Made by a program: the position numbers and the translations under genes. From NCBI GenBank assembly GCA_016342415.1, contig JAEIOD010000002.1, positions 248,001-312,000 on the forward strand: 64,000 nt of DNA. Reading direction: 5' to 3'. The stretch's first letter is position 1. The number at the start of each line of letters is the position of its first letter. Shown piece after piece: positions 47,785 through 56,236 of this stretch. The notes beneath the pieces are model-generated. The model was not told where the DNA came from. It saw nothing but the letters and a program-made list of their open reading frames with translations, and did no database searches. This DNA is from Clostridiales bacterium. GTDB lineage: Bacteria; Bacillota; Clostridia; Peptostreptococcales; Acidaminobacteraceae.

Positions 47785-47820
47785 TCAAAAAAAACCCAAA
47801 TCAATCAGATTTGGGTGTCT
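47785..47820 (-). terminator. Terminator of the PucR-type gene
   Basis: Minus strand ACCCAAATC, loop TGATT, GATTTGGGT followed by seven Ts, directly after the stop codon. Confidence 0.85.
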
Positions 47821-47825
47821 TTAAC

Positions 47826-49490
47826 TTATTTTTTATTAATGCCGTACATCTCCATGATTTTTATTGCAGTCTGTAAGCTATAACGTTGTTTTTCATTTTC
47901 TAAATTACAACCTGTTATCTCTTGAATACGATTCACACGATACAACACTGTATTGTAATGTGTGAATAATTTCTCTGACATTTTTTTTAAATTTCCATTG
48001 GATTCATAATAAACTTTTAATGTTTTAACCAATTCTGTATCTTTTTTATTGTCATATTTAACAAGTACTTCTATGGTTTTAGAATAGAAATCCATTAACT
48101 CTTCTTTTAAATCACCATTACAAAAAATCTTATAAATTCCTAATGAATCAAATTCTATAATTCTTTGAGAGATATAATTTTCAGAAGCTAAAACAGCTTT
48201 TTGTGAATCTTTCAAACTCTTATACATGTTATCAATGCCGTTGTAGACTCTACCAACGCCAATAGTAAACTGCAGATTAATCATTTTTTGTATAATCATC
48301 TCTTCAATCTGCTGACTAAGTTGTCTTACTTCTTCAATTGGATTTTTCTTATCTTTTAACATCACCACAACATTGATTTGTGCTTTTCTATTCGCTACTA
48401 AGAAGACCAATTCCTTACCGATACAGAACGAGTCCACTAAATACATAACTTTAGAAATATCTCTGTTTAAAGATTCTAGAGTATCTATAGACTGCTCGTC
48501 ATTCGTAATAGCTATAGTAAACGTACAATAATCTGCTTCTTTATCAAATTTATAATAGTTAGATCGTTCAATGGCTTTTGTTTTTCTAATTTTATCACTA
48601 GAAATCAAATCATCAAAGAACTCTACTTTATATTTATTTTCTATCTCTTGAATAGAGATTTTCTTAAGCAGTTCCAAAGCAATAATTGAAGAAGCAGATT
48701 CTAAAACTTGTACATCAGTCAGTTTAATTTCACTGTTAATATTTGCCAAGAAAATATTCCCATAAACTGTATTACGAGCAATTATTGGAATTGCGTAAAC
48801 ATCTCTCTCTTGATTTTCTATTGTAATTTTAAATTTTGTTGTTCTAGTGTTTTTAGTCGTAATACCATGTTTCTTAAAGTATTGATCAATAACACCTTCT
48901 CTTCTTTGACTGATATCATAATTCTCTAACGGGCAGATAATTTCATCAAAGTAATAATCTTTTACAATGATATTATTGCCTACTTTTTCACTTAAATCTT
49001 TAGTGACATCCAAGATTGATCCACCTTTTAATAAAAGTTCCATCATATCATTATGAATAGCCTCTACTCTTCGAATTACTTTTGATTGTTTATCAAATAT
49101 CTCTTTTAGAATCGGTTCCATAACATCTGCAAATGAAATACTATAATCCAATTGTATAATTGGCAATCCAATATCATCTGCTAGATCTAACAAATCTTGA
49201 TCTAAGTTTGTTAAATAAGGTTTAACTTTAATTGCTACAGCTTCAACACCTTTTGCTTTCATGCCATTTATTAAATCCATTTGCTCTGTAAGAGAAATAT
49301 TTCCAAAATGAACAGCTGTTGTCAATAAAAATTCCCCTTCTTCTATCCAATTCAGTATTTCTAAATCCGCCATTATATTAACACGCGTAATAATGTTATC
49401 TAAATTCTTTTCGCCTGCAATCACCTGACACGATTTTAAAGGTTCTAACTTTAAAGCTTCCGCCAAAGAAATTCCTGTTTCCTTAATCAA
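47826..49490 (-). CDS. PucR-family transcriptional regulator
   Basis: The product has 554 residues. The N-terminal PucR domain (~1-130: SLAEALKLEPLKSCQVIAGE, LEILNWIEEGEFLLTTA, KVKPYLTNL) is followed by a GAF-like middle and the C-terminal PucR HTH_30 domain (YYESNGNLKKMSEKLFTHYN, then TVLYRVNRIQEITG). Such regulators usually control purine or amino-acid catabolism. I place the start at a TTG (49488-49490) preceded by AGAGGTGACAAA, because the longer frame up to 49631 begins with unrelated hydrophobic sequence and has no ribosome-binding site. It lies downstream of cobT on the same strand, separated by a terminator. Confidence 0.85.
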   Translation of the reverse strand: MIKETGISLAEALKLEPLKSCQVIAGEKNLDNIITRVNIMADLEILNWIEEGEFLLTTAVHFGNISLTEQMDLINGMKAKGVEAVAIKVKPYLTNLDQDLLDLADDIGLPIIQLDYSISFADVMEPILKEIFDKQSKVIRRVEAIHNDMMELLLKGGSILDVTKDLSEKVGNNIIVKDYYFDEIICPLENYDISQRREGVIDQYFKKHGITTKNTRTTKFKITIENQERDVYAIPIIARNTVYGNIFLANINSEIKLTDVQVLESASSIIALELLKKISIQEIENKYKVEFFDDLISSDKIRKTKAIERSNYYKFDKEADYCTFTIAITNDEQSIDTLESLNRDISKVMYLVDSFCIGKELVFLVANRKAQINVVVMLKDKKNPIEEVRQLSQQIEEMIIQKMINLQFTIGVGRVYNGIDNMYKSLKDSQKAVLASENYISQRIIEFDSLGIYKIFCNGDLKEELMDFYSKTIEVLVKYDNKKDTELVKTLKVYYESNGNLKKMSEKLFTHYNTVLYRVNRIQEITGCNLENEKQRYSLQTAIKIMEMYGINKK

Positions 49491-49614
49491 TTTGTCACCT
49501 CTTCTATTTGGTATACTATAATATGTACCCCTCAAATTTGAATACTTTGTTATTATATTATAAACCATAATAAAAAAAAAGTAAAAACACACATCTTTTT
49601 TGTGCAAAAAGTAC

Positions 49615-49655
49615 AAAAACATTGATTTCAACCCATTTTGTTGAAATCAATGTAA
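49615..49655 (-). terminator. Terminator of cobT
   Basis: Minus strand ACATTGATTTCAAC, loop, GTTGAAATCAATGT (14 bp perfect), followed by TTTTTG. Confidence 0.85.
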
Positions 49656-49661
49656 AATTTG

Positions 49662-50711
49662 TTAGTCTACTATAAATCCAGCTTCTTCAAAAGTGATCAT
49701 AACATCATTCATATATGTTGCTGCTTCAATAAGATTAAACATTAGAACAGCACCTGTCCCTTCACCTAATCTCATATTCATATCAAGTGATGTACTGAGT
49801 CCTAAAAGTTCAGTAGCTTTTGAAGCTCCCAACTCTAAAGAACTATGTGATGCAAATAAATAATCTTTTACTTTAGGTTCAATTGTAGTTGCAATAATTG
49901 CCGCTGCCGTACATATGAAGCCATCCACAACTACAGGAACTCTATTTGCAGCTCCTGCTATCATCACACCCGCCATACCTGCGATTTCAAGCCCGCCAAC
50001 TTTTGAAAGCACATCAATGCCGTCTTTCGGATTAGGCTGATTCAATTCAATGCCTTTCCTAATAACATCTGCTTTATGTTTTACTTTTTCCTGAGGTAAA
50101 TTTGCACCTACACCTGTTACTACAGAAGGATCAAATCCACCTATTACTGAAACAATAGCTGAACTTGGTGTTGTGTTACCAATACCCATTTCACCAGTCG
50201 CTAACAGGGTCACACCCTTTTTAATAAGCATTTCAGCAACATCAATACCTGCTTCTAAAGCCTGTATGGCTTCTTCTCTAGACATGGCAGGACCTTTAGA
50301 AAAATTATCAGCTCCATATTTCACTTTTCTATTGATTATAGAACAGTCAGGCACCTCATTGTCTATACCAACATCCACAACTACCACTTCAGCGCCTACA
50401 TGTTTTGCTAACGCACAGACCCCTGTTAAGCCACGTGTCATATTAACTGACTGAATCAAAGTAATTTCTTTTTCGGAAGTTGCAACACCTTCTTCAATAA
50501 TTTTATGATCTCCAGCACAGACTATCACAGCTTTTTTTTCTACTTTTGGATGTATATTTTTTTGAATGCCTGCTAATTTTATAACAATATCTTCTAGTTT
50601 ACCCAAACTGCCTTTGGGTTTGATCAAAAGGTCAACTCGTTCTCGACATTTTTTTTCGTAGCTTACGTCTTTTGGTTCAATATTATTTAATGTTTCAAGT
50701 AATCTGCTCAT
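49662..50711 (-). CDS. cobT: Nicotinate-nucleotide--dimethylbenzimidazole phosphoribosyltransferase
   Basis: The product has 349 residues. It makes alpha-ribazole phosphate for the lower ligand of cobalamin. LIKPKGSLGKLEDIVIKLAGIQ, AGDHKIIEEGVATSEKEIT, GEMGIGNTTPSSAI and the C-terminal LGEGTGAVLMFNLIEAA (catalytic Glu in GEGTGA) match the family. GTGGGGGTT precedes two ATGs; the second (50709-50711) has the better spacing. No other cobalamin gene is nearby, suggesting a stand-alone salvage or ligand-remodelling step. No cobalamin riboswitch was seen in the short leader. Confidence 0.95.
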   Translation of the reverse strand: MSRLLETLNNIEPKDVSYEKKCRERVDLLIKPKGSLGKLEDIVIKLAGIQKNIHPKVEKKAVIVCAGDHKIIEEGVATSEKEITLIQSVNMTRGLTGVCALAKHVGAEVVVVDVGIDNEVPDCSIINRKVKYGADNFSKGPAMSREEAIQALEAGIDVAEMLIKKGVTLLATGEMGIGNTTPSSAIVSVIGGFDPSVVTGVGANLPQEKVKHKADVIRKGIELNQPNPKDGIDVLSKVGGLEIAGMAGVMIAGAANRVPVVVDGFICTAAAIIATTIEPKVKDYLFASHSSLELGASKATELLGLSTSLDMNMRLGEGTGAVLMFNLIEAATYMNDVMITFEEAGFIVD

Positions 50712-50750
50712 CATAACCCCCACTTAAAAGCCTAATCCATAATTTAGATG

Positions 50751-50785
50751 AAAAAAAGATTCATGTATTAAACATGAATCTTTAT
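50751..50785 (-). terminator. Terminator of gdhA
   Basis: AAAGATTCATGT and ACATGAATCTTT (12 bp perfect) around a 5-nt loop; read on the minus strand it is followed by a run of Ts. Confidence 0.85.
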
Positions 50786-50818
50786 AGTCATTCTAGCACA
50801 GGTTTAAATCTGTGTAAA

Positions 50819-52159
50819 TTAGTAGTTACCTTGAGCATGCATAGCTTCAGCAACTTTTACGAAACCAGCGATATTAGCACCAGCAACTAAGTCATAACCG
50901 AATCCATACTCTTCAGCAGCTTTTTTAGCATTGTCATGAATATTCTTCATGATTGCTTGTAATTTATTATCTACTTCTTCTTCAGTCCATGATAATCTCA
51001 TTGAGTTTTGAGACATTTCAAGAGCAGATGTAGCAACACCACCAGCATTCGCAGCCTTAGCTGGTCCTACTTGTACGTTGTTGTCTTGTAAGTATTTTAA
51101 TGCTTCATTAGTTGTAGGCATGTTTGAACCTTCACAAACTATAGCTACACCATTTGCTACCATTTTCTTAGCATCATCTAAATGAATTTCATTTTGAGTT
51201 GCACATGGAATGGCAATATCAACTTTAACGCCCCAAGGCTTTTCACCAGCGAAGAATTCTGCGCCAAACTTGTCAGCATAATCTTGAACTCTATCATTTC
51301 CGCTAGCTCTCATTTCTAATAAGTAATCTATTTTATCTCCAGATACACCATCAGCATCGTAAACATATCCGTCTGGACCTGAAAGTGTTACTACTTTTCC
51401 ACCTAATTCAGTGATCTTAATAGCAGCACCCCATGTAACATTACCAAATCCTGATAATGCAACAGTTTTACCTGCAAATGTATCGTTTGAAGTTGCTAAC
51501 ATTTCTCTTGTGAAGTATGTCACACCGAAACCAGTTGCTTCTGGTCTGATTAAAGATCCACCGTAAGTTAATCCTTTACCAGTTAAAACGCCATTCTCAA
51601 ATGCACCTTTAACTCTTCTGTATTGGCCGTATAAGTATCCGATTTCTCTTCCACCAACACCAATATCTCCAGCAGGAACATCTACATCTGGACCAATATG
51701 TCTGTAAAGCTCAGTCATGAAAGATTGACAGAATCTCATAACTTCTCCGTCTGATTTACCATAAGAGTTGAAATCAGATCCACCTTTACCGCCACCAATT
51801 GGTAAGCCAGTTAAAGAGTTCTTGAAAATTTGCTCAAAACCTAAGAATTTAATGATTCCTAAATATACAGACTTGTGGAATCTTAAGCCACCTTTGTAAG
51901 GTCCTATAGCTCCGTTAAACTGCACTCTGAAACCACGGTTAACTTGTAAATCACCATTATCATCTACCCAAGGTACTCTGAAAATGATTTGTCTTTCCGG
52001 TTCAGAAATTCTTTCTAATATATTAGCATCAACCCATTGAGGATTTTTCTCTAATACTGGTGCTAAAGAATGAAATACTTCTTCAACTGCTTGTAAGAAT
52101 TCTGGTTCTGCACTGTTTCTAGCTTTAATTCGTTCAAATACTTCGTTAATGTAATTCAT
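50819..52159 (-). CDS. gdhA: NADP-type glutamate dehydrogenase
   Basis: The product has 446 residues, normal for the hexameric bacterial enzyme. It interconverts 2-oxoglutarate plus ammonia and glutamate. Substrate-site sequences are present: GPYKGGLRFHKSVYLGIIKFLGFEQ, then LPIGGGKGGSDF with the catalytic-region Lys, and PAGDIGVGGREIGYLYGQYRR; the dinucleotide fold has ALSGFGNVTWGAA. The start at 52157-52159 has AAGGGAGATGTTAAT upstream; nine extra codons are rejected. The leader (52160-52474) has two inverted repeats. In this organism it may serve ammonia assimilation or glutamate fermentation. Confidence 0.97.
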   Translation of the reverse strand: MNYINEVFERIKARNSAEPEFLQAVEEVFHSLAPVLEKNPQWVDANILERISEPERQIIFRVPWVDDNGDLQVNRGFRVQFNGAIGPYKGGLRFHKSVYLGIIKFLGFEQIFKNSLTGLPIGGGKGGSDFNSYGKSDGEVMRFCQSFMTELYRHIGPDVDVPAGDIGVGGREIGYLYGQYRRVKGAFENGVLTGKGLTYGGSLIRPEATGFGVTYFTREMLATSNDTFAGKTVALSGFGNVTWGAAIKITELGGKVVTLSGPDGYVYDADGVSGDKIDYLLEMRASGNDRVQDYADKFGAEFFAGEKPWGVKVDIAIPCATQNEIHLDDAKKMVANGVAIVCEGSNMPTTNEALKYLQDNNVQVGPAKAANAGGVATSALEMSQNSMRLSWTEEEVDNKLQAIMKNIHDNAKKAAEEYGFGYDLVAGANIAGFVKVAEAMHAQGNY

Positions 52160-52474
52160 ATTAACATCTCCCTTTGTAATAAGCATTTAATTTATATAAA
52201 GATTGATAATCTTTTATCAATCCGTACAACCTAAATGAATCCAAAAAGCCTTTAATTACAGTTTTCAAAAGCCCCCCATTGATGTCAAGCACATTTTCTT
52301 GACACAAACTGTAAGGAAAAGGTTTTCCTGCCTTGCTTATGATGACATTTGATTGTTAAAAGTTTATTCTTCTTTCAACTGAATAGTAGCACACTACAAA
52401 AAAATTGTAAACAGCTTTTTTCAATCTTTTTTTATACATAAAATTCAGAATTTTCAGACATTCTTCTGTTTCCA
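52160..52474. promoter_or_regulatory. gdhA upstream region with two inverted repeats
   Basis: GATTGATAA-N4-TTATCAATC (52201-52222) lies in the leader and TGTCAAG-N8-CTTGACA (52283-52304) further upstream, where its minus-strand arm supplies a TTGACA that could be a -35 box. AGGAAAA-GG-TTTTCCT (about 52313-52328) is a further short hairpin. No gene is present. The repeats could be operators; the regulator is unknown. Confidence 0.4.
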
Positions 52475-53293
52475 TTAAAACTCTTCCAAATACACGCTTT
52501 TAACCACAATGTGAATATCTATAACATTCATTTGTGTCATCATTTCAAGGTACTTTTTAACCTGATTTATTGCATTTTGACTAACTTTATGTACATTAAA
52601 GCCATATTTAATCACTAGATCTATTTCAACAATGATACCCTCAGGCTTCTTATTCAATCGTATTTTAGTGTATTTTTCTACACCTTCAGTTAAATTGATA
52701 CTGTGGCCTACAATTTGTATCAATGTTTTATTCGCTATGGTAAATTGACCAATTTGACTGAAAGTTGGCCTAACAACAGATTTTTCAATAATTTTGTCAC
52801 TTCTACCAAACACACGACTAAAAATTCTTAAAGAGTCTAAAAAGTATCCAGAAAAGTCTTTTCTAACTTCAAGCGTTGGTAAAGGAATAACATGTTTACC
52901 ATAATGCAAACGATGAAACTTTGCGGTCTCAATTTCTGCTTCCGTTGAGACGTCTTCAATAAAAATCAGTTCATCTATGGGATCTATACCCAGATTACTA
53001 GCAATCTGATTGACCATTTTTACAGAAGTACCGATGATCATTAATTCATCAGGCATAATCTCTTCAAGTTTATCTTTCATCTCATCACGATGAATATCAT
53101 GATGAAAAATAGCTCTTTTTACAGCAGCGATTTTTGTATGTTCTCTCTTGGCAGAACTACCAATTATTTTTCTTTGTCCTGAGATCAAAATACCGTCATC
53201 AATTAAGTATTTGATATGTCTCTCTCTTGCAACACTCATCGCTTTATAGCTTTTGCCTGTACCGCTCTTTCCTACTAATGCATAGACTTTCAT
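52475..53293 (-). CDS. P-loop ATPase domain fused to an Asp23/Gls24-like domain
   Basis: The product has 272 residues. Residues 1-~170 open with a P-loop, YALVGKSGTGKSYKAMSVA (Walker A GKSGTGKS at 8-15), followed by KYLIDDGILISGQRKI and an acidic strand DELIFIEDVSTEAE. Residues ~185-270 resemble Asp23/Gls24 envelope-stress proteins (IANKTLIQIVGHSINLTEGV, then IIVEIDLVIKYGFNVHKVSQ and NVIDIHIVVKSVY). The biochemical role is unknown. It is a single gene; the start codon has TGAGGTTAT upstream, a modest ribosome-binding site. Confidence 0.75.
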   Translation of the reverse strand: MKVYALVGKSGTGKSYKAMSVARERHIKYLIDDGILISGQRKIIGSSAKREHTKIAAVKRAIFHHDIHRDEMKDKLEEIMPDELMIIGTSVKMVNQIASNLGIDPIDELIFIEDVSTEAEIETAKFHRLHYGKHVIPLPTLEVRKDFSGYFLDSLRIFSRVFGRSDKIIEKSVVRPTFSQIGQFTIANKTLIQIVGHSINLTEGVEKYTKIRLNKKPEGIIVEIDLVIKYGFNVHKVSQNAINQVKKYLEMMTQMNVIDIHIVVKSVYLEEF

Positions 53294-53459
53294 ATAACCT
53301 CACAATCATAAGCACCTAAAGTTTATTACCATGGGGGCAAAAAGTCAACCTGTACAAGAGGATTTGACATTAAATTAAGAAGTTAAAACACTAATTCGCT
53401 AATAAATAATGATTCTCATTTTACTTTGCTGTATTTTGATGTTTTTTATATAAATATCG

Positions 53460-53488
53460 TTGTGAATCATATTCTATTCTAATATAAT
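53460..53488 (+). promoter_or_regulatory. Promoter of the ferredoxin gene
   Basis: TTGTGA (53460-53465), 17-bp spacer, TATAAT (53483-53488), 41 bp before the ATG. Confidence 0.7.
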
Positions 53489-53529
53489 CAAATAGAAAAT
53501 TAATTAATAAATCTAATAGGAGGTATATC

Positions 53530-53700
53530 ATGGCTTATAAAATTACAGATGCATGTATTTCATGTGGCGCTTGTGAAGGCGAATGTCCAGTTAGCTGTAT
53601 CGCAGCTGGTGAAGCTACTTACGTAATCGACGCAGACGCTTGTGTAGATTGTGGTGCTTGTGTTGGTTCTTGTCCAGTTGACGCTATCATTCAAGGATAA
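53530..53700 (+). CDS. 2[4Fe-4S] clostridial-type ferredoxin
   Basis: The product has 56 residues, the standard clostridial size. Two cluster motifs are intact: ISCGACEGECPVSC (C-x2-C-x2-C-x3-C-P plus partner) and VDCGACVGSCPVDA (C-x2-C-x2-C-x3-C-P). It carries low-potential electrons in anaerobic metabolism, for example with pyruvate:ferredoxin oxidoreductase or hydrogenase. TAGGAGGTATATC precedes the ATG. It has its own promoter and terminator, so it is a highly expressed single gene. Confidence 0.97.
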   Translation: MAYKITDACISCGACEGECPVSCIAAGEATYVIDADACVDCGACVGSCPVDAIIQG

Positions 53701-53709
53701 TAACAACTA

Positions 53710-53735
53710 AGGAGTTGCTTGCAACTCTTTTTTTA
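53710..53735 (+). terminator. Terminator of the ferredoxin gene
   Basis: GAGTTG (53712-53717), loop CTTG, CAACTC (53722-53727), then seven Ts. Confidence 0.9.
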
Positions 53736-53738
53736 TAC

Positions 53739-53763
53739 AAAAAAAGCGATGTTGCCATCGCTA
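53739..53763 (-). terminator. Terminator of the thl-marR operon
   Basis: AGCGAT and ATCGCT arms with a 6-nt loop, followed on the minus strand by seven Ts; it overlaps the marR stop codon. Confidence 0.85.
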
Positions 53764-54195
53764 TTTCATATATTTTGTTTGTTGTATCTTACTTAAAAAC
53801 TTAACAATCGTCTTTTCCTCATTGATTGTCATCTCTTTTAAAACAAAATCTAGAAAAATCTGTTCATGTTTATCATACTCAGATAGTATGTCTGTACCTT
53901 TAGGACCCAATTCAATATAACTAGAACGTTTGTCTTTTAAATTTTCACTACGAACCAAATAACCATAATCAATCATTTTCTTAATGATACTCAACAACTT
54001 ACTTCTCTTTAAGTCCAATAAATCCAAAAGGTCATGCTGGGTTACATGTTCATGTGATCCAACATATTCTAGTAGAGTTAGTTCTATAGCACTAAATCTC
54101 TCAAGTTTCCGTTCTTTATTAAGTACAATTCTTGTTTCATAAGTGAGCATCAGATATTTCATGATGCGCACAATATCCTTCTGATAAACTGACAT
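53761..54195 (-). CDS. MarR-family transcriptional regulator
   Basis: The product has 144 residues. A winged helix is clear: ERFSAIELTLLEYVGSHEHV, then TQHDLLDLLDLKRSKLLSII and MIDYGYLVRSENLKDKRSSY with the wing KDKRSSYIELGPKG. It begins 7 bp after the thiolase stop, so the two genes form an operon and the regulator may act on it or on fatty-acid/acyl-CoA genes. The ligand is unknown. Its ribosome-binding site is GATAGGAGAGTC, within the intergenic gap. Confidence 0.87.
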   Translation of the reverse strand: MSVYQKDIVRIMKYLMLTYETRIVLNKERKLERFSAIELTLLEYVGSHEHVTQHDLLDLLDLKRSKLLSIIKKMIDYGYLVRSENLKDKRSSYIELGPKGTDILSEYDKHEQIFLDFVLKEMTINEEKTIVKFLSKIQQTKYMK

Positions 54196-54202
54196 GACTC
54201 TC

Positions 54203-55381
54203 CTATCTCTTTACGATAACAGCTTCACCCATACCACCACCGATACACAGTGTAGCCAAACCATAGTTAGATTCTCTTTTTTTCATTTCATGAAGTAGAG
54301 TGACCAAAATTCTAGCACCACTTGCTCCAATTGGATGACCAAGTGCTATTGCACCTCCATTTACATTAACAATATCAGTATTTAACTTTAAATCTGTTAT
54401 AACTGATAAAGCTTGAGCAGCAAATGCTTCATTCGCTTCTATTAAATCTAAGTCTTCAATCGTTAAGTTGGCTTTCTTTAAAGCTTTTTGCGTTGCAGGA
54501 ATTGGACCAGTTCCCATAATCTCAGGTGCAACACCTGCTGATGCATAAGAAACGATTGTTGCTAGTGGTGTAATACCTAATTCCTCTGCTTTTTCCTTTG
54601 TCATAATCACTAAAGCAGCAGCACCGTCGTTGATACCCGATGCATTGGCAGCCGTTACTGAACCATCTTTTTTAAATGCAGGTCTAAGTTTAGCTAGTCC
54701 TTCAACTGTAGCACCTTTTCTAATATATTCATCTTGATCAAATACAATAGGATCTTTTCTTCTTTGCGGAATCACGACTGGCACGATTTCGTCTTTGAAT
54801 TTGCCTTCAGCTTGAGCTTTTTCAGCTCTATTTTGTGAATTAGTTGCCAATTCATCTTGTGCTTCTCTTGTAAAACCATACTGTTCTACAATATTTTCAG
54901 CTGTTTGTCCCATGTGATAATCATTAAATGCATCCCATAGACCATCGTTTACCATCATATCGTACAATTTACCATCACCCATTTTTTGTCCCCAACGTGC
55001 ATTAGGCATTAAATAAGGTGCTTGTGACATATTTTCAGTACCACCAGCAACAACGATCTCATTATCACCCGCTAAAATGGTTTGCACTGCCAGTGAAACA
55101 GTTTTTAGTCCTGAACCGCAAATCATATTGATTGTTGTTGCAGGCGTGTGGTTTGATAAACCTGATTTTAAAGCAACCTGTCTAGCAACTCCTTGCCCTT
55201 GACCACCTTGTAATACACAACCAAAGAACATTTCATTCACTGAATCAGGTGCTACATTCGCTCTTGAAAGGGCTTCTTTAACGACGATTTGACCCAAAGT
55301 CACAGCGTTTACTGATTTAAGCGCACCACCAAAACTACCTATTGGTGTTCTTACCGCACTTGCTATTACGATTTCTTTCAT
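54203..55381 (-). CDS. thlA: Acetyl-CoA C-acetyltransferase (thiolase)
   Basis: The product has 392 residues, typical. It condenses two acetyl-CoA to acetoacetyl-CoA, the entry to butyrate or related pathways, or works in reverse in degradation. Catalytic residues are present: Cys88 in [11 protein letters not shown], His in [16 protein letters not shown] and the second Cys in [24 protein letters not shown] precedes the ATG. First gene of a two-gene operon with marR. No other butyrate genes are adjacent. Confidence 0.96.
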   Translation of the reverse strand: MKEIVIASAVRTPIGSFGGALKSVNAVTLGQIVVKEALSRANVAPDSVNEMFFGCVLQGGQGQGVARQVALKSGLSNHTPATTINMICGSGLKTVSLAVQTILAGDNEIVVAGGTENMSQAPYLMPNARWGQKMGDGKLYDMMVNDGLWDAFNDYHMGQTAENIVEQYGFTREAQDELATNSQNRAEKAQAEGKFKDEIVPVVIPQRRKDPIVFDQDEYIRKGATVEGLAKLRPAFKKDGSVTAANASGINDGAAALVIMTKEKAEELGITPLATIVSYASAGVAPEIMGTGPIPATQKALKKANLTIEDLDLIEANEAFAAQALSVITDLKLNTDIVNVNGGAIALGHPIGASGARILVTLLHEMKKRESNYGLATLCIGGGMGEAVIVKR

Positions 55382-55443
55382 ACTTTCCTCCTTAATAACT
55401 ATATCCTCGAATCTATTATATACAACCCACTCGGTTTTTAAAA

Positions 55444-55474
55444 GAAAAAAACCAATACTTTAAAGTATTGGTTA
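55444..55474 (-). terminator. Terminator of rex
   Basis: ACCAATACT/AGTATTGGT arms (55451-55459, 55464-55472) followed on the minus strand by a T-run; it overlaps the rex stop codon. Confidence 0.8.
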
Positions 55475-56101
55475 ATCATTCTGATTTAAGAAATATGATA
55501 ATGTAAATAAATTTTCGATTAAATGAATGTTTTCAGCAACAACACCCTCTTTTAAAACCAAGTCCACTGGTGTGAAGTTCCAAATTGCTTTGATACCATT
55601 ATCGCATAATATATCTGCAATTTCTTGTGCTGAACTTCTTCTCGTACAGACATACGCAATATCAATCTCGTTTTCTTTTACATAGTCACCTAACAGATCG
55701 ATATCTCTTACCTCTACGTCGTTAATTTTTAATCCTATGAGTCTTGGGTTGATATCAAACATCGCTTGAAGTTTGTATCCAAATCTACCGAAATTAGTAT
55801 AATTAGCAAGGGCTTGACCTAGGTTACCAGCTCCTACTATTACTGTTTTGTATTCTCTATCCAATCCAAGAATTTTTCCAATCTCTTTGTACAGTGCTTC
55901 TACATTGTATCCGTAACCTTGTTGACCAAATCCCCCAAAATTATTCAAATCCTGTCTGATTTGCGATGCTGAAAAACCAATTATTTTGCTTAATTCTTTA
56001 GAAGAAATTCTATTGATATCTCTATCAATTAGTTGACCTAGATATCTGTGATATTTTGGTAATCTTCTAATAACCGCCATTGATATTTTATTATCTTTCA
56101 T
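55472..56101 (-). CDS. rex: Redox-sensing transcriptional repressor Rex
   Basis: The product has 209 residues. The N-terminal winged helix (MAVIRRLPKYHRYLGQLID, then SSKELSKIIGFSASQIRQDLN) is followed by the Rossmann domain with VIVGAGNLGQALANY (90-95 region) and the domain-swapped C-terminal helix (ENLFTLSYFLNQ). Rex senses the NADH/NAD+ ratio and represses fermentation genes. It lies upstream of thlA on the same strand but with its own terminator, and is divergent from the ABC-F gene. Confidence 0.96.
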   Translation of the reverse strand: MKDNKISMAVIRRLPKYHRYLGQLIDRDINRISSKELSKIIGFSASQIRQDLNNFGGFGQQGYGYNVEALYKEIGKILGLDREYKTVIVGAGNLGQALANYTNFGRFGYKLQAMFDINPRLIGLKINDVEVRDIDLLGDYVKENEIDIAYVCTRRSSAQEIADILCDNGIKAIWNFTPVDLVLKEGVVAENIHLIENLFTLSYFLNQND

Positions 56102-56236
56102 ACACTCACCTTTACAATTTAGTCTATACTTCTTAAAATTATATCAAGATAAATTATTTTTGTCAATCTAATCACAATCCTTGTTCACATGAATTGCTAA
56201 GTATGATAGAATGAAATGAACTATTTAGGAGGAATT

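Noticed and set aside
49491-49631. 47-codon N-terminal extension of the PucR-type regulator
   Set aside because: Hydrophobic, unlike the family, without a ribosome-binding site; the TTG at 49490 has AGAGGTG at proper spacing.
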